The notes under the pieces: generated by a model
Seen by the model: the letters and a program-made list of their open reading frames with translations, nothing else
Told to the model about the DNA's origin: nothing
The model's database searches: none
Program-made: the position numbers and the translations under genes
Part shown: positions 51,557-61,580 of the stretch, piece by piece
Layout: the number at the start of each line of letters is the position of its first letter
How positions within the stretch are numbered: position 1 is the stretch's first letter
From: Isochrysis galbana
Lineage: Eukaryota; Haptophyta; Isochrysidales; Isochrysidaceae
Assembly: GCA_018136815.1 (NCBI GenBank)
Contig: CM030937.1
Coordinates: forward strand, 4,276,226-4,340,225
Direction: 5' to 3'
DNA: 64,000 nt

Positions 51557-52150
51557 GGATACATTAGGGCCTGACAAGAGTGGCTCGCTCGGACCCCCGA
51601 AGTTGCTCGCAAAAGTTGCTCGAAATAGGCCCCAAAAGGGGCAAAGTTGCTCGCGGAGTTGCTCGAAGTTGCTCGGAGTTGCTCGTTCATTGTTCATTGC
51701 GCCGCGATCGCCGCGCCGCGTGCTGCCGGGCGTCAGCGCGGCTAGAGGGAATACTGGGAACATTGGCAGGGAACAGGATAGCGGCGCGGCGGGCGTTAGA
51801 ACCCATGCACTTTTCATACATAAACGTGATGTTTATGTGAATAAGAAGAGGAAGAGGGGAGGGGGGCGTTGCGCAAGTAGGTGCTCTTCTATCGATCCAC
51901 CGATGTTTATGTGAATAAGAAGAGACAGAGGGGTCAAAGTTAAAGTTGCACGCTCGGCCTATCTATCGATCTAGGAGGGGTAGGTTGCTCCTCTAACGGG
52001 CCTATCTATGGGTAAGTTGCTAGGTAAGTTGCTCGAGTTGCTCAATGTTGCTTGTGGCCCTTAAAGTTGCTCAAAAGTTGCTCGCCCTCTCAATTACCCC
52101 AAAGTTGCTCGAAAAGTTGCCGGCAACTCTTGTCAGGCCCTAGGATACAT
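51557..52150. mobile_element. hAT-type MITE with 8-bp target-site duplication
   Basis: Body 51565-52142 (578 bp) between exact copies of GGATACAT (51557-51564, 52143-52150). Terminal inverted repeats are 17 bp and perfect (TAGGGCCTGACAAGAGT). The 8-bp duplication is the hAT hallmark. Near both ends the word GTTGCTCG recurs, about 15 times in all and largely in one direction; the middle holds two copies of GATGTTTATGTGAATAAGAA. No coding capacity. Confidence 0.88.
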
Positions 52151-52500
52151 TGGCCCGCCTAGAATTGGCGGCGTGCTGAGTGGCCTTGAATGTGTAACAA
52201 GTGAGTATGAGATAGGGAAGCAGTACACAGTACATGTGCTCAACCTAATCATGAATAGGGTGCAGTCGTTATTACAAGACATTGTGGTGGTGGTGGCACA
52301 TGTGGGTGAGGGAGGGGGAGGGGAGTGCTATCGAGCGCGCATTGTCTTGTCATGAGATGCATCATTATACACAACCAAATGCTAGGCTTGCAGGCTTGGG
52401 GCCTCTGCACTGGCCCTTCTTGCTCGGAGGCAACCACAGGATGCAGGGACACGAACACGTATAATATGGAACAACTGAATATTGACTGGTGCCGCCATTG

Positions 52501-52838
52501 TGACGAATTGTGATGGCCCATAGGGCCTGAGGGCAATGAGGAAGGGGCCATGCCGGCGGCAGGCGCGGCGGAGGAGACGAGTTCGGAGGTGCTGACGGGC
52601 TGAGGCCCGTCAGCAGAGGAAGGCGGGCAGGCGGGCTTGAGCGAGGGCGAGGACGGCGGCGAAAGCGGCATCGAGCGAGCGGCGAGAGGCGAGGGCGAGT
52701 GTGAGGAGGGCTGTGATGGCAGGGGCTGGCGAGGAGAGGCGAGGCTGTAGGGTATGAGTGTTACGAGAGCGAGAGCGACGAGAGCGAGAGCGACGACGGA
52801 TGACGACTGGCGACAGGACGACGGACAACCAACGACAC
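52501..52838 (-). repeat. 338-bp direct repeat, probable 3' LTR
   Basis: Same sequence as 56561-56898 in the same orientation. Sequence identity between the two suggests recent insertion or gene conversion. The gap 52151-52500 left of it has no gene. Confidence 0.6.
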
Positions 52839-54249
52839 CCAGGAAAACACCCCGACTCTCGCCCCACGACTTTCTCACATGACTCGACTGAAATCAAACC
52901 CAAACACTCCGATCAGACAACAACGGACGACGATCAAAGGGCGAGCTGTCGACGATCTTGTCTGGAACGGGAATCGCACCATAACGGAAACGAGGGGCAA
53001 TCCTGCCGCACAGGATTCCAAGAGACTTACCGAATAAGACGAGAGAAGTGCGATATGCTTAAGGGGGAGGTACGAAGAGATCGCAAATTAAACCTGATTG
53101 CCCCCAGAAGCAGATAAAGAACCGCAGGGGAGATAGCAAATTAAACCTATTCGCGAGGCGCCTGGGAGGAAGAAAGGTGGGGAAACTTCCCTTCTCTTTC
53201 GAGAGAAAGAGAGAGAGCGCTCCACAACCCACGATCCCATGCATCCAAGCGAAGCTTTTGACCGAGAACGAGAGAAAGCAGAGAATTATAACGATAAATG
53301 CCGAACGACGAAGAGAAGAGCGAAGCCTAACGAGTGCCGATTCGCGAATGCGACACCCCCCTGCTAGGATCGAGCGTCCCGCGAGGGAAAGAAGAGAACC
53401 TAACGGATAGCGGAGAGCTCCAAACAAGCCACGAGAAAGGCTGAAGAGCAATACCTAACGAGACCAGATGACGAGGAACGAATGAGAATGAAACAATAAA
53501 TTCGAATGGAAAGCCACGCGCCAAACGCGTCGAAACCAGACGGAAGACATGACGAGTGACGTGAAGAGTGACGACCGAGAAGATACGAATCATCGAGAAT
53601 CGATAAGAACGCGGAACGACGAGGATCGAGAATCGAGAACGAGAAACGAAGGACGATAAGAACGCGGAACGACGAGAATCGAGAATCGAGAAACGAAGAA
53701 CGAACGACGAACGACGAACGATGAACTATAAGAATAGTGCGCGACGATCGAAGAGACAGGAAGTACCACACCCGTCCGGACGATAAGGTGTAGAATCGGC
53801 GGCCGGCGCGGCAGACCGCAGGACTCAACGCTGCAACCCATCCCCTTCTCTCTTTTACGAGAGTTTTACCTGGATGTTTGGGCGGTGTGGCGGCACCCAA
53901 GTTACAACGCGGCGTCTCCTGTTCTTCGATATATGAGTAGTCGAACAGCCAACGGCGAAAGGCGGCGAGATATCACGACGGGCTCGGCACGTCACGCGCG
54001 AGCTAAACGACGAGGTACGGGGGTCTCCTGACAGAGCGCAGCGAAAGGGGAGGGAGATCCATCCTCCGTGGTCGAAAGGGGGGGCGAGCCATACCTCTCT
54101 TCCCGCGGGGGGAACTATTCGGCGGCCGCGGGGGGAAAATTCGGCGACCGCGGGGGGAACTGGAAAAGAATTCCCGTACGTTCCCGTACCCCGATCAAAC
54201 GTAAACGACGGCGTTAAGAGATATCGGAGGGGCGTGACAGTCGCGACTG

Positions 54250-55653
54250 TCAGAAGAACGCAGAGGGTGTATCGAGCAGAGAGACGAGGGTGCGATCCAA
54301 TGGCGACAGGCGTGCGAGAGCCTCGGAGCGACAGCGAACGAAGGTAGGCGAGGCAAGGGCAGCGTGCGCAAATGCGTGGGAGCCAAACCACGGGGAACCG
54401 CGCGACGATCCCGACGAGTACCACCACTGCCCGAGGACGAAGACCGCGTGCTGCGGCCGCATCATTGGACCTGCAGGGTTGGCAACAGACGGGCGGGCTG
54501 AGACAGGCAAATGGGAGACATGAGCAATGGGGCCACTGTACGAGGACGGTGCGAGACGAGGCGAGCGGCGCGGGGCCTGCTGATCCGAGCCGGTGGTCTC
54601 GGATCCCACGGGAGCTTCGATCGCGTGCGACGTCGGTGGAGTTGAGACGGTCTGAGATTGTGATTCTGCAGCCCGCTTTCTCATCTGAGGCTTACGAAGA
54701 GGCGGGAAGGGGTGAGCATCATCATAGGCGGTGACGAGCGACTCGCAGCGGCGAAGCAGTTCGGCTAGCGGCTCCCATGTGGCCGCAGCTTTCGCGTAAC
54801 CACGCCACTTGACGAGATACTGCCTGGAATCACCTCGACCCTTGCGGTCAAGGAGTGAATCCACCAGATACTCATCTCTTTGGACGGGGTCTTCATCTGT
54901 GAGGGTATAGTAGGGACGGAGGTTAGTCACATGCACCTCCTCGGAGAGGAGGCGATTTTCTTGGTCGCGTAGTCGGTAGCGGCCAGCGCCAAGCGCCTCA
55001 GCAATGCGGTATGGTCCGCTGTAGTGGTAGAGGAGCTTGTTGCGGTGTCCTGGAATCTTGCGAACCACCCTATCACCTGGAGTAAATTGGATAGGGGGAG
55101 AGTGAGTGCGTAGTGTGTCAGCGAGTGCGTCGGCTTGAGATTCTAAAGTTGCATCATAAGCTGCGGCCCACGCTGCCTTTAAACGACAATGCATTTTCCA
55201 AGCGTACGAGCGAATTTCCTGAGGTAACTCGGGAGGCGGGCCAGTGTCAGGTGGATCAGAAAGCTGTGCAGGCAGGCGAAGCTCACGGCCATAGAGCAAG
55301 GCAGCAGGCGACATGCGGGTAATGCGATTGGCTGAAGCGCGCATGCTCATTAGAAAGAACGGAAGATGATCGACCCAATGGCCGCCGCCTTCATCGGTAG
55401 CGCGAGCCATGTTGATCAAGGTCTGTTGTGCTCGTTCCACCAGGCCCACACTCTCGTGATGATGAGGTGTGCTAGGCCGCAAGTCGGTGCCGGTGCGCTC
55501 GAGGATGACCGAGGTAAGTTGACTAGCAAGGTTGCTGCCGGAGTCCGAGCGAAGTTGCCTTGGTACTCCGTGCCGAGAAACAACGTACGACATGAAGGCG
55601 TGAAGAGCGTCGGCACTCGAGGGGTCGCCGTTGTGAGGGACGCCTCGATCCAA
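54250..55653 (-). pseudogene. Ty3/gypsy integrase catalytic core (part) and chromodomain
   Basis: Minus frame with VVSRHGVPRQLRSDSGSN (second Asp), STPHHHESVGLVERAQQTL (Glu of D,D-35-E), ITRMSPAALLYGRELRLP, FTPGDRVVRKIPGHRNKLLY (GPY/F region) and a chromodomain EYLVDSLLDRKGRGDSRQYLVKWRGY...TWEP. The first catalytic Asp (FDIVFCDVV) is in the upstream frame, so a frameshift at about 55640 separates them. The last 120 residues after the chromodomain have no motif. Confidence 0.8.
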
Positions 55654-56186
55654 CGAGTGAGCGAGTCTACGAAGACGAGGAGCTTGTCGAAGCCTCGAGA
55701 GCCCTTGATGAAGTCGTGCGTGGGAGCCATCGAGACGACGTCGCAGAAGACGATGTCGAACGGATAGGCGCCGACCTGCGGTCCCTTTGGGTCTGCGAGG
55801 TGGCGGAAGGGAGGCTTAGCTAAAGTGCATTCATGGCATTGGCGAACGTGCTCACAGACGTCTGCAGGGTTCTTCGGGTCGAGGGCGAACGCGTCGATAT
55901 GCCGAGCCAGCAAGCAGCGTACGCGCTGCTTCTGGGACGGCGCCAATTGTTCATCGGGGTCGATGGTGATAGCGTTGAGGAGCGCGCGCTGTGCCTCGGT
56001 GAGCGAGGATTCGGGGTCGTCTCCATCACCGGCGGCTGTCGACCGCGCCTCGTGCAACTTGTACTCGATGTGAGCTGACGCCACCGGCGAGTACGCAGGA
56101 AGAGTTACAGGTCGTGGCGCCAAGTTCCAAACGGTGATCAACACCTCTCCTTCCGGAGTTGGAGTTTCGACGCTAGTGGCGACCAT
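55640..56186 (-). pseudogene. Ty3/gypsy polyprotein linker joined directly to integrase N-terminus
   Basis: Minus frame: a protease-end/linker region (APRPVTLPAYSPVASAHIEY), the usual pre-reverse-transcriptase phrase LLARHIDAFALDPKNPADV, and then at once the integrase zinc region HVRQCHECTLAKPPF and AYPFDIVFCDVVSM. Reverse transcriptase and RNase H, which belong between, are deleted precisely enough to keep the frame. Confidence 0.7.
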
Positions 56187-56560
56187 TGGAGGAGAATCGA
56201 GGCCATCACGAGGCGGTAGACGGTCGACGAGGATGGCGGAGTCGGGGTAGTTCTCAATGACCTCTAGAGGCAGGCGAACGGAGAACGTACCCCTCGATCG
56301 CGAGGGGATAGTGATAGGCTGCCTGGTGTACAGAGCGAACTCTTTCGACGTGGATCCGTTTGCGAAGAGCGTGGGGGGACCGCAGAGAGATCAGGAGGCG
56401 AGGAAAGGGAGGGCATCACCTCCCACTGCGAGGGTGGTGGTGGATGTCCGTCCGGAGAGGAGAAAGGGGGCAGGGCAGGCATGGTGCCCGACTCTGCAGA
56501 GGTGGGGGTGACCCCCATTGAGACGTCCAGCGCGGGACGCACCGAGTAGGATTCTACACC

Positions 56561-56898
56561 TGACGAATTGTGATGGCCCATAGGGCCTGAGGGCAATGAG
56601 GAAGGGGCCATGCCGGCGGCAGGCGCGGCGGAGGAGACGAGTTCGGAGGTGCTGACGGGCTGAGGCCCGTCAGCAGAGGAAGGCGGGCAGGCGGGCTTGA
56701 GCGAGGGCGAGGACGGCGGCGAAAGCGGCATCGAGCGAGCGGCGAGAGGCGAGGGCGAGTGTGAGGAGGGCTGTGATGGCAGGGGCTGGCGAGGAGAGGC
56801 GAGGCTGTAGGGTATGAGTGTTACGAGAGCGAGAGCGACGAGAGCGAGAGCGACGACGGATGACGACTGGCGACAGGACGACGGACAACCAACGACAC
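56561..56898 (-). repeat. 338-bp direct repeat, probable 5' LTR
   Basis: Partner of 52501-52838. The frame across it (Ser/Pro-rich) is not taken as coding. No clear tRNA primer site follows on the minus strand. Confidence 0.6.
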
Positions 56899-57109
56899 GT
56901 GGACCGGTTGCTTGCCGCACTCGCTGCGCGCGACCGACCGGCCGACGCTCACGTTGCGCGCTGCGCGTGCGTCGCCTGCGCGTTCCACCTGCGCGGGGCC
57001 GCGCGTGTCCCGATAGGCATTTTGTCATTTGACCGCACATTCCCTCGCGCGCGCTGCCGCTCTGCCCGCTAAAGCAAGCAGCAGAACCAGCAACCAGCAA
57101 CCGCAACAG

Positions 57110-57240
57110 TGGCGAGTGGAAGTGCGTCAACACCGTGTCAACACTTGTTGTGCCCTGCGTCAACACTTGTAAGAGGCCAGATGGGTTAACACCTTGCCCA
57201 AGCTACTGTAATGGGCCCTCAAGGGCGTGTCAACGTGAAC
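57110..57240. repeat. Keyword-rich short repeat (GTCAACAC)
   Basis: Five GTCAACAC/GTCAACGT and one GTTAACACC within 130 bp. 56899-57110 has no gene. Confidence 0.45.
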
Positions 57241-57289
57241 CCATACGCCCTGAGCGCGGGCACCAGGTTGCGAATCTGGTGTTGTTGAT

Positions 57290-57845
57290 GGGGTTGATGG
57301 GGAGACTCATCAAAACGAGGTTTGAGATCAGCACATGAACCCAACAAATTTGGCCAGAATGCACAAGCAATTGGTAGTTGAAGCAAAAGATACGAAGTAC
57401 GGCGAGGATAGCGAGTCTCGGTCTCGATCCACCATCCTTCAGACGTGAGCGCGTCGTTCGGACTGAGATACTCATACCGGTATGCCGCGGGCACTGCATC
57501 GAAATCACGGGCGAAGAAGTAATACCAGTACCACTGGGAATCTTGCAATTGCTCACCGTCAACCAAATAATGTTTGTGGGTGATGATGAGCTTCAGTTGT
57601 GGCGAAAATTCGACGCGCCAACCGCGCGTCGGCGGGGAAAGTGCTTGTTGGCCCCATTCCGAAGCGTGGGACTCAACATCCGCTCCCTTGAGCGGGTTCG
57701 GGGATTCGAACGACTCACTTGATTTGAAAAGTTGTTCGGCTTCTGTGTTTGGTCCAACCTTGTGTTGGGTGAAGAGATCCGGGGAACGCGCGCTCAGTCG
57801 CGCGTAGAGGAGAGACGAACTGCTCTCGGCGGGGGTATGTACCAT
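57290..57845 (-). CDS. Hypothetical protein, possibly mobile; related to 27290-27700
   Basis: Minus frame of about 185 codons with a coding feel in the middle: WRVEFSPQLKLIITHKHY, LVDGEQLQDSQWYWYYFFARDFDAVP, AAYRYEYLSPNDALTSEGWW. The N-terminal part shares sequence with a frameshifted copy at 27290-27700, including the non-coding leader ATGGTACATACCCCCGCCG, which points to a repeat family. The C-terminus runs into GTCAACAC repeats. No family is recognised. Confidence 0.35.
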
Positions 57846-58033
57846 GTTCCATGTTTAGCCCAACTCATTTTGGGCCCAGTGGCTGTGAGTAGAACAATGT
57901 AGATCAGAGTAACCATTGAGTGCTAGCTACCGCGACAAGCCAATGACGGTTCAAAGACGACGACACGACGACGACGTCACCCCTCAGAAAACAAAAGCCT
58001 CTACAAAACAACTCAGGTTAAACAATAAACCTC

Positions 58034-58048
58034 TGTTTGACCGCCCTA
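58034..58048 (-). repeat. Mariner/Stowaway-like element end
   Basis: CTGTTTGACCGCCCTA, the reverse of the AGGGCGGTCAAACAG ends at 16788, 30959 and 33668. Lies in the leader of the next gene. Confidence 0.5.
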
Positions 58049-58110
58049 ATACTCTAATTGTGAGCCATTTCCGTGGCACCGCCCCCAGCGGTAGACCGGC
58101 CCGAACAACA

Positions 58111-59115
58111 ATGGCTACTTTCTTCTCCAAGCCTGCGCTCCTCCGCCATTGGGAGAGACTAGTGACGTGCGGCGTTGCCGAATGGCGAGGAGTATGGACG
58201 CGGTATCAAATGGTTGACAACCATTTGCTGGCAGCGCCGTCCTTCTCCGCCCTCTGTGCATTGAAGACAGGTGGCCAAGAGGCCGGGCGAAACAGCCTTC
58301 CAGTCATCGAACAAACCAACACGTACTTCGAGCCTGGATGTGACGCTGCCCCTCGTGTCGTCCCCATGCCCGTTCAATCCATCGATTCATTCATTGCTCT
58401 TCCATCTGAGCAGAATACGTTGATCGTCCTGCCAGATGACAATGCTCTGATTTGGTCAACGTTGGACTTCGCAGCGCTGCCCCAATCTCAAGCTTCTGAT
58501 CGCGATGGCCGGCCACGCGTCGCCGCTGTCGAGCTAGTATGTCGGTTTCGTTCCAATCGCGCTCGAATCGTCGTTTTATATCAATGCAACTCAAGTAGTG
58601 CAGCGGAGACCGTGTGGAATCTGGTGAAATTTACCTCTATCAGAGACTCTTGTTTGGCGGGCCCACAGGATGTGCCCAGAACACCAGGAACCGACATCCC
58701 ACATTTCATGCGAACTCAGCCCGCGTTGTCCGATGGCTGGATATGGGAGGTGAAGAAGGTATCAATTGCGGGGGACGGGCATGCGCCACGATCTGCTCCT
58801 TCAGGAAGCATTCAGTGGGACTTCGAACTTTCAGAGAGCAAGAGTTCAGGATCTCTTGATGGCCCACTGGTAGACCATCTCAGCACATCCACCGCGCGCT
58901 CTGACGTGTCAGAACCCGACATTCTAGTTCACGCGCCGACTGAACTGAGATTTGGCGATCTTGATGGCCGTCAAGAAGAAGCCAACATCTCACTTACCTG
59001 GTCCCCTGAAAAGGACGTTTGTCTTCGCGTTGCCGTTCATATAAGCGCAAATGGACAGCTGAAGTATGCAAGCAGTTTGTACTGGCGCCATTTGCATTGG
59101 AAAGCAGCTACATGA
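58111..59115 (+). CDS. DUF3598-like (lipocalin-type) protein
   Basis: 334 residues, intronless. Begins MATFFSKPALLRHWERLVTCGVAEWRGVWTRYQ, the W-x-G-W-x-G entry of DUF3598 proteins, followed by VIEQTNTYFEPG, LIVLPDDNALIWST, RVAAVELVCRFRSNRARIVVLYQ and a final FGDLDGRQEEANISLTWSPE. The alternation of short strands fits a lipocalin-type barrel. DUF3598 proteins are found in cyanobacteria and photosynthetic eukaryotes; function unknown. I choose 58111 because the in-frame upstream part (from 57916) is Arg/Asp-rich and crosses a transposon end. The family assignment is tentative. Confidence 0.6.
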   Translation: MATFFSKPALLRHWERLVTCGVAEWRGVWTRYQMVDNHLLAAPSFSALCALKTGGQEAGRNSLPVIEQTNTYFEPGCDAAPRVVPMPVQSIDSFIALPSEQNTLIVLPDDNALIWSTLDFAALPQSQASDRDGRPRVAAVELVCRFRSNRARIVVLYQCNSSSAAETVWNLVKFTSIRDSCLAGPQDVPRTPGTDIPHFMRTQPALSDGWIWEVKKVSIAGDGHAPRSAPSGSIQWDFELSESKSSGSLDGPLVDHLSTSTARSDVSEPDILVHAPTELRFGDLDGRQEEANISLTWSPEKDVCLRVAVHISANGQLKYASSLYWRHLHWKAAT

Positions 59116-59374
59116 GCAATTATTAGCTTTAGACTCCACTATTTTGGTTGTATGTATGCGAAATCAAACATTCCATCCATCGTTGAAATCAATCGCGAGG
59201 GAGGGAGCACTATCGTAGCCTAGCTATGGCATATGGATGTGGCACATCATGTGCATATGGCACCACTCCACGCATCCCGCCACCCGCCATGAAAACAGCG
59301 TGGAAGATCTCATTGCCTATGGGAGAATGTACACACCTACGTCATTCATAACATCTACAAGGAGATAGACTCAA

Positions 59375-59960
59375 CCTACTTTTATAAGTGGGGGACAATG
59401 GGGGCCTCGCGCCCCGCGCCCCCCTCACACCATCGCGGACACCCCCCGGGGTGGGACCGTACAATCAACCCCAGCCCCTGCCCTTTGGCAGGGGCAGGGC
59501 ACTCATCAACCTGGCCCAGACCCTTCGGGGGCGCGGCCCGCGAGCTGCACTCCCACGCCCGCGCTGGGCCTGCCCTCGAGCTGACTCCCCCTCTGTCCCT
59601 GGTCGCCAGGCATACAGGAGACTTTGGGCGGCTCCCATGGCCAGCGAGGCGAGCGTGTGAGAGGCAGGGGGGGCCAGGGGCTGAGCCCCAGCCTCCACTG
59701 CCCCCTGAGCTGCCCTTGCTGGCCCCCTGGGAGCCCCCAAAGGGCCCCTGAGAGCAGGCCAGGGCGCGCCGCATGGCGACGCGCCGCAGGGACGACGAAG
59801 GGAGAGAGTGGAGAGAGGGAGAGGGGGGGGGTTTGCACCCCCCCCCGATGGAATGCAGTGAGAAATGGGTCCCGTTTGCGTTAGCAAACGGGTGAGGGGC
59901 GGCTGGCGACAGGAGGGAGAAGAGAAGGGAGTGGCTCAATGGCGAGGAGAGTACCCTAGG
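59375..59960 (-). mobile_element. LINE/SINE-superfamily element with hairpins near both ends, copy 2
   Basis: Reverse of 13820-14418. 3' hairpin at 59392-59375 (CCCACTT, AAGTAGG around ATAA); 5' stem (CCCGTTTGC, GCAAACGGG) at 59892-59871; homology ends near GAGAGTACC at 59955. Preceded by 59116-59374 without a gene. Confidence 0.65.
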
Positions 59961-60182
59961 AGTGGCACAGGTTACTCGAGTCGCGGCCACTTATTTCTCG
60001 AGAATCGCTCACGGCGCACGGCGCAACGAGCCTCAGCCGGAGATCATAAACCCCAGCCGGAGACCATAAACAGCTACATTGTCATTGCCAAAGTTGCATT
60101 TGTCAATGCGATTGTTAATTGTCTAGGAACAAGTAATGGCACACACGCCACACTCACTCTCATAAACATAGGGGATAGGCTA

Positions 60183-61580
60183 CTACAGCTGCTTGGCGCC
60201 CCACAGTTTGGCCACCGCCGCCTCCTCTGTCTTCCGCCTGCGGCTTCGCACCTGCGCTCGCATCTCATCCGCCTCCGCTTCTTCTTCAGCCAAGGCGGCA
60301 TGGCTCGACTCGTATGTGACGCGGAGCCGCGCCATCTTGCGCGCTCGCATCACCTCCGCGGAATCAGGCGAAGAGGGAGGAAGGGCCACGCCACACGGGG
60401 GGCTAAGAAGAACCGAAGAAGGGCCGCTGCTGCTTCCTGAACCCCGCTTGGCGTAATCGCGTGCATGGTGCTGTGGTGACTCTAGAAACTGGTGGCCGGG
60501 CAATGACAGGCATGCAACGCCATCGTACCTGTGGTTTATGGCGCCATGCCAACGCCCACCGCCGCGACAATCTTCGTATTGCCGGTCGCGATATCGCTCA
60601 TCGCGATATCGCTCATCGTGGTATCGCTCATCGCGATATTGCCCATCACGATACTGCCCGTCGCGATACTGCCCGTCGCGATAGCGCCCATCGACATACG
60701 ACGTGTCACCGTACGGCCCACCGACGCGGTCGTGCGAGCTGTCGTTCCAGCCACCAGCATCTCGCCAACCTCTGCGCCCAAAGTCGCTGGCGCCGAAGTT
60801 GGCTCGCCAATCACCACCGTCGTTGTACCCTTGCAACCCACCTTGGCCACGCCCATCGTCGCTGCCCACGTCAAAAAATGAACCTCTGTGGCGCCCGCCG
60901 ACGCTGGCATGCACGTCGCCATCGATAGGCATGCTGAAGTGGCGCCCGCCGCCATCCCCCTCTTTAACCCGATCTGGTTGCTCGCCTAGGCCTAGGCTCC
61001 GCGTGCCATGCTTGTGTATGTCATCATTGTGGCGCTGGTAGCGCCGCTCGTCGCCATGGCCAGTTGGATGCTCGTAAAGTTGCACCTTACCGTTGTTGTG
61101 GCGGGACTGGCGCCCAAGGCCGTTATCGCTGCGCCCACCACCATGGCCGTCGCCTTGCCTGCCGTGGCTATGCTCTGGCCAAAGGCAGTCCCTCAAGTCA
61201 CCAACCTTACCTCGCTGGCCATCATCGATGTTGTACCCGGGGCTGTGGCGAAGCCTATCGCCACCCCTCACCCCACTGCTGTGACTGAGCCCACCGTAGG
61301 GCGCACCACCACCGCCACAGCCGGCCCCACCACCACTGCTGCCGCCACCACTGCTGCCGCCCCTGCGGCTGCCGCCCCCGCCGCCGATGTCGACGCTGCC
61401 ACCACCAAGACTGGAGCCCCAGCGCCTTCCCCCAGCGCCTTCCCCCAGCGCCCTCCCCCAGCGCCCTCCCCCAGCGCCTTCCCGTAGCGCCATCCCCCAG
61501 CGCCTTCCCCCAGCGCCTTCCCCCAGCGCCTTCCCCCAGCGCCTTCCCCCAGCCAGCGCCTTCCCCCAGCGCCTTCCCAT
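60183..61580 (-). CDS. Gly/Arg/Tyr-rich low-complexity protein with helical C-terminus; 5' end uncertain
   Basis: Minus frame of about 465 codons. The first 60 codons are a minisatellite (RRWGKALGEGAGG units), then Gly-rich runs (SVDIGGGGGSRRGG), a Gly/His/Asp-rich middle, and YRDGQYRDGQYRDERYHDERYRDERY (given in parts: units YRDGQ and YRDER). The C-terminal 60 residues are strongly helical and charged (MRARKMARLRVTYESSHAAL, AEEEAEADEMRAQVRSRRRK), ending WGAKQL. This looks like a nuclear RNA-binding or spliceosome-associated disordered protein, but no domain is recognised. The 5' end abuts a LINE at 61575, so first exons may be lost. The plus-strand Pro/Thr-rich frames are shadows. Confidence 0.45.
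   Translation of the reverse strand: MGRRWGKALAGGRRWGKALGEGAGGRRWGMALREGAGGGRWGRALGEGAGGRRWGSSLGGGSVDIGGGGGSRRGGSSGGGSSGGGAGCGGGGAPYGGLSHSSGVRGGDRLRHSPGYNIDDGQRGKVGDLRDCLWPEHSHGRQGDGHGGGRSDNGLGRQSRHNNGKVQLYEHPTGHGDERRYQRHNDDIHKHGTRSLGLGEQPDRVKEGDGGGRHFSMPIDGDVHASVGGRHRGSFFDVGSDDGRGQGGLQGYNDGGDWRANFGASDFGRRGWRDAGGWNDSSHDRVGGPYGDTSYVDGRYRDGQYRDGQYRDGQYRDERYHDERYRDERYRDRQYEDCRGGGRWHGAINHRYDGVACLSLPGHQFLESPQHHARDYAKRGSGSSSGPSSVLLSPPCGVALPPSSPDSAEVMRARKMARLRVTYESSHAALAEEEAEADEMRAQVRSRRRKTEEAAVAKLWGAKQL
61425..61574. repeat. 13-bp minisatellite (CAGCGCCTTCCCC)
   Basis: About eleven units. Because 13 is not a multiple of three, every third unit returns to frame, which gives a 13-residue protein repeat (RRWGKALGEGAGG) on the minus strand. 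Confidence 0.85.

Larger units (their letters stand above)
52501..56898 (-). mobile_element. Ty3/gypsy chromovirus-type retrotransposon lacking reverse transcriptase
   Basis: Flanked by two 338-bp direct repeats, 56561-56898 and 52501-52838, that look identical base for base; on the minus strand they read TGTCGTTGG...ATTCGTCA, so TG...CA LTRs. Between them, minus strand: a Ser/Pro-rich region, a protease/linker region, an integrase and a chromodomain, then 1.4 kb without coding. No 5-bp target duplication is evident (CATTG left, GTGGA right), so the edges may have been altered. An alternative LTR start, TGTCACGCCCC near 54240, cannot be excluded. Confidence 0.6.

Noticed and set aside
53400..53900. 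166-codon minus frame inside the gypsy element
   Set aside because: Arises from tandem GAACGACGA/ATCGAGAATCGAG units; non-coding 3' part.
56899..57166. N-terminal part of a 300-codon minus frame
   Set aside because: Lies outside the probable LTR, is Arg/Ala-rich and has no gag motif.
61008..61487. Ala/Pro/Thr-rich plus frames
   Set aside because: Antisense shadow of the Gly-rich minus-strand gene and the 13-bp minisatellite.
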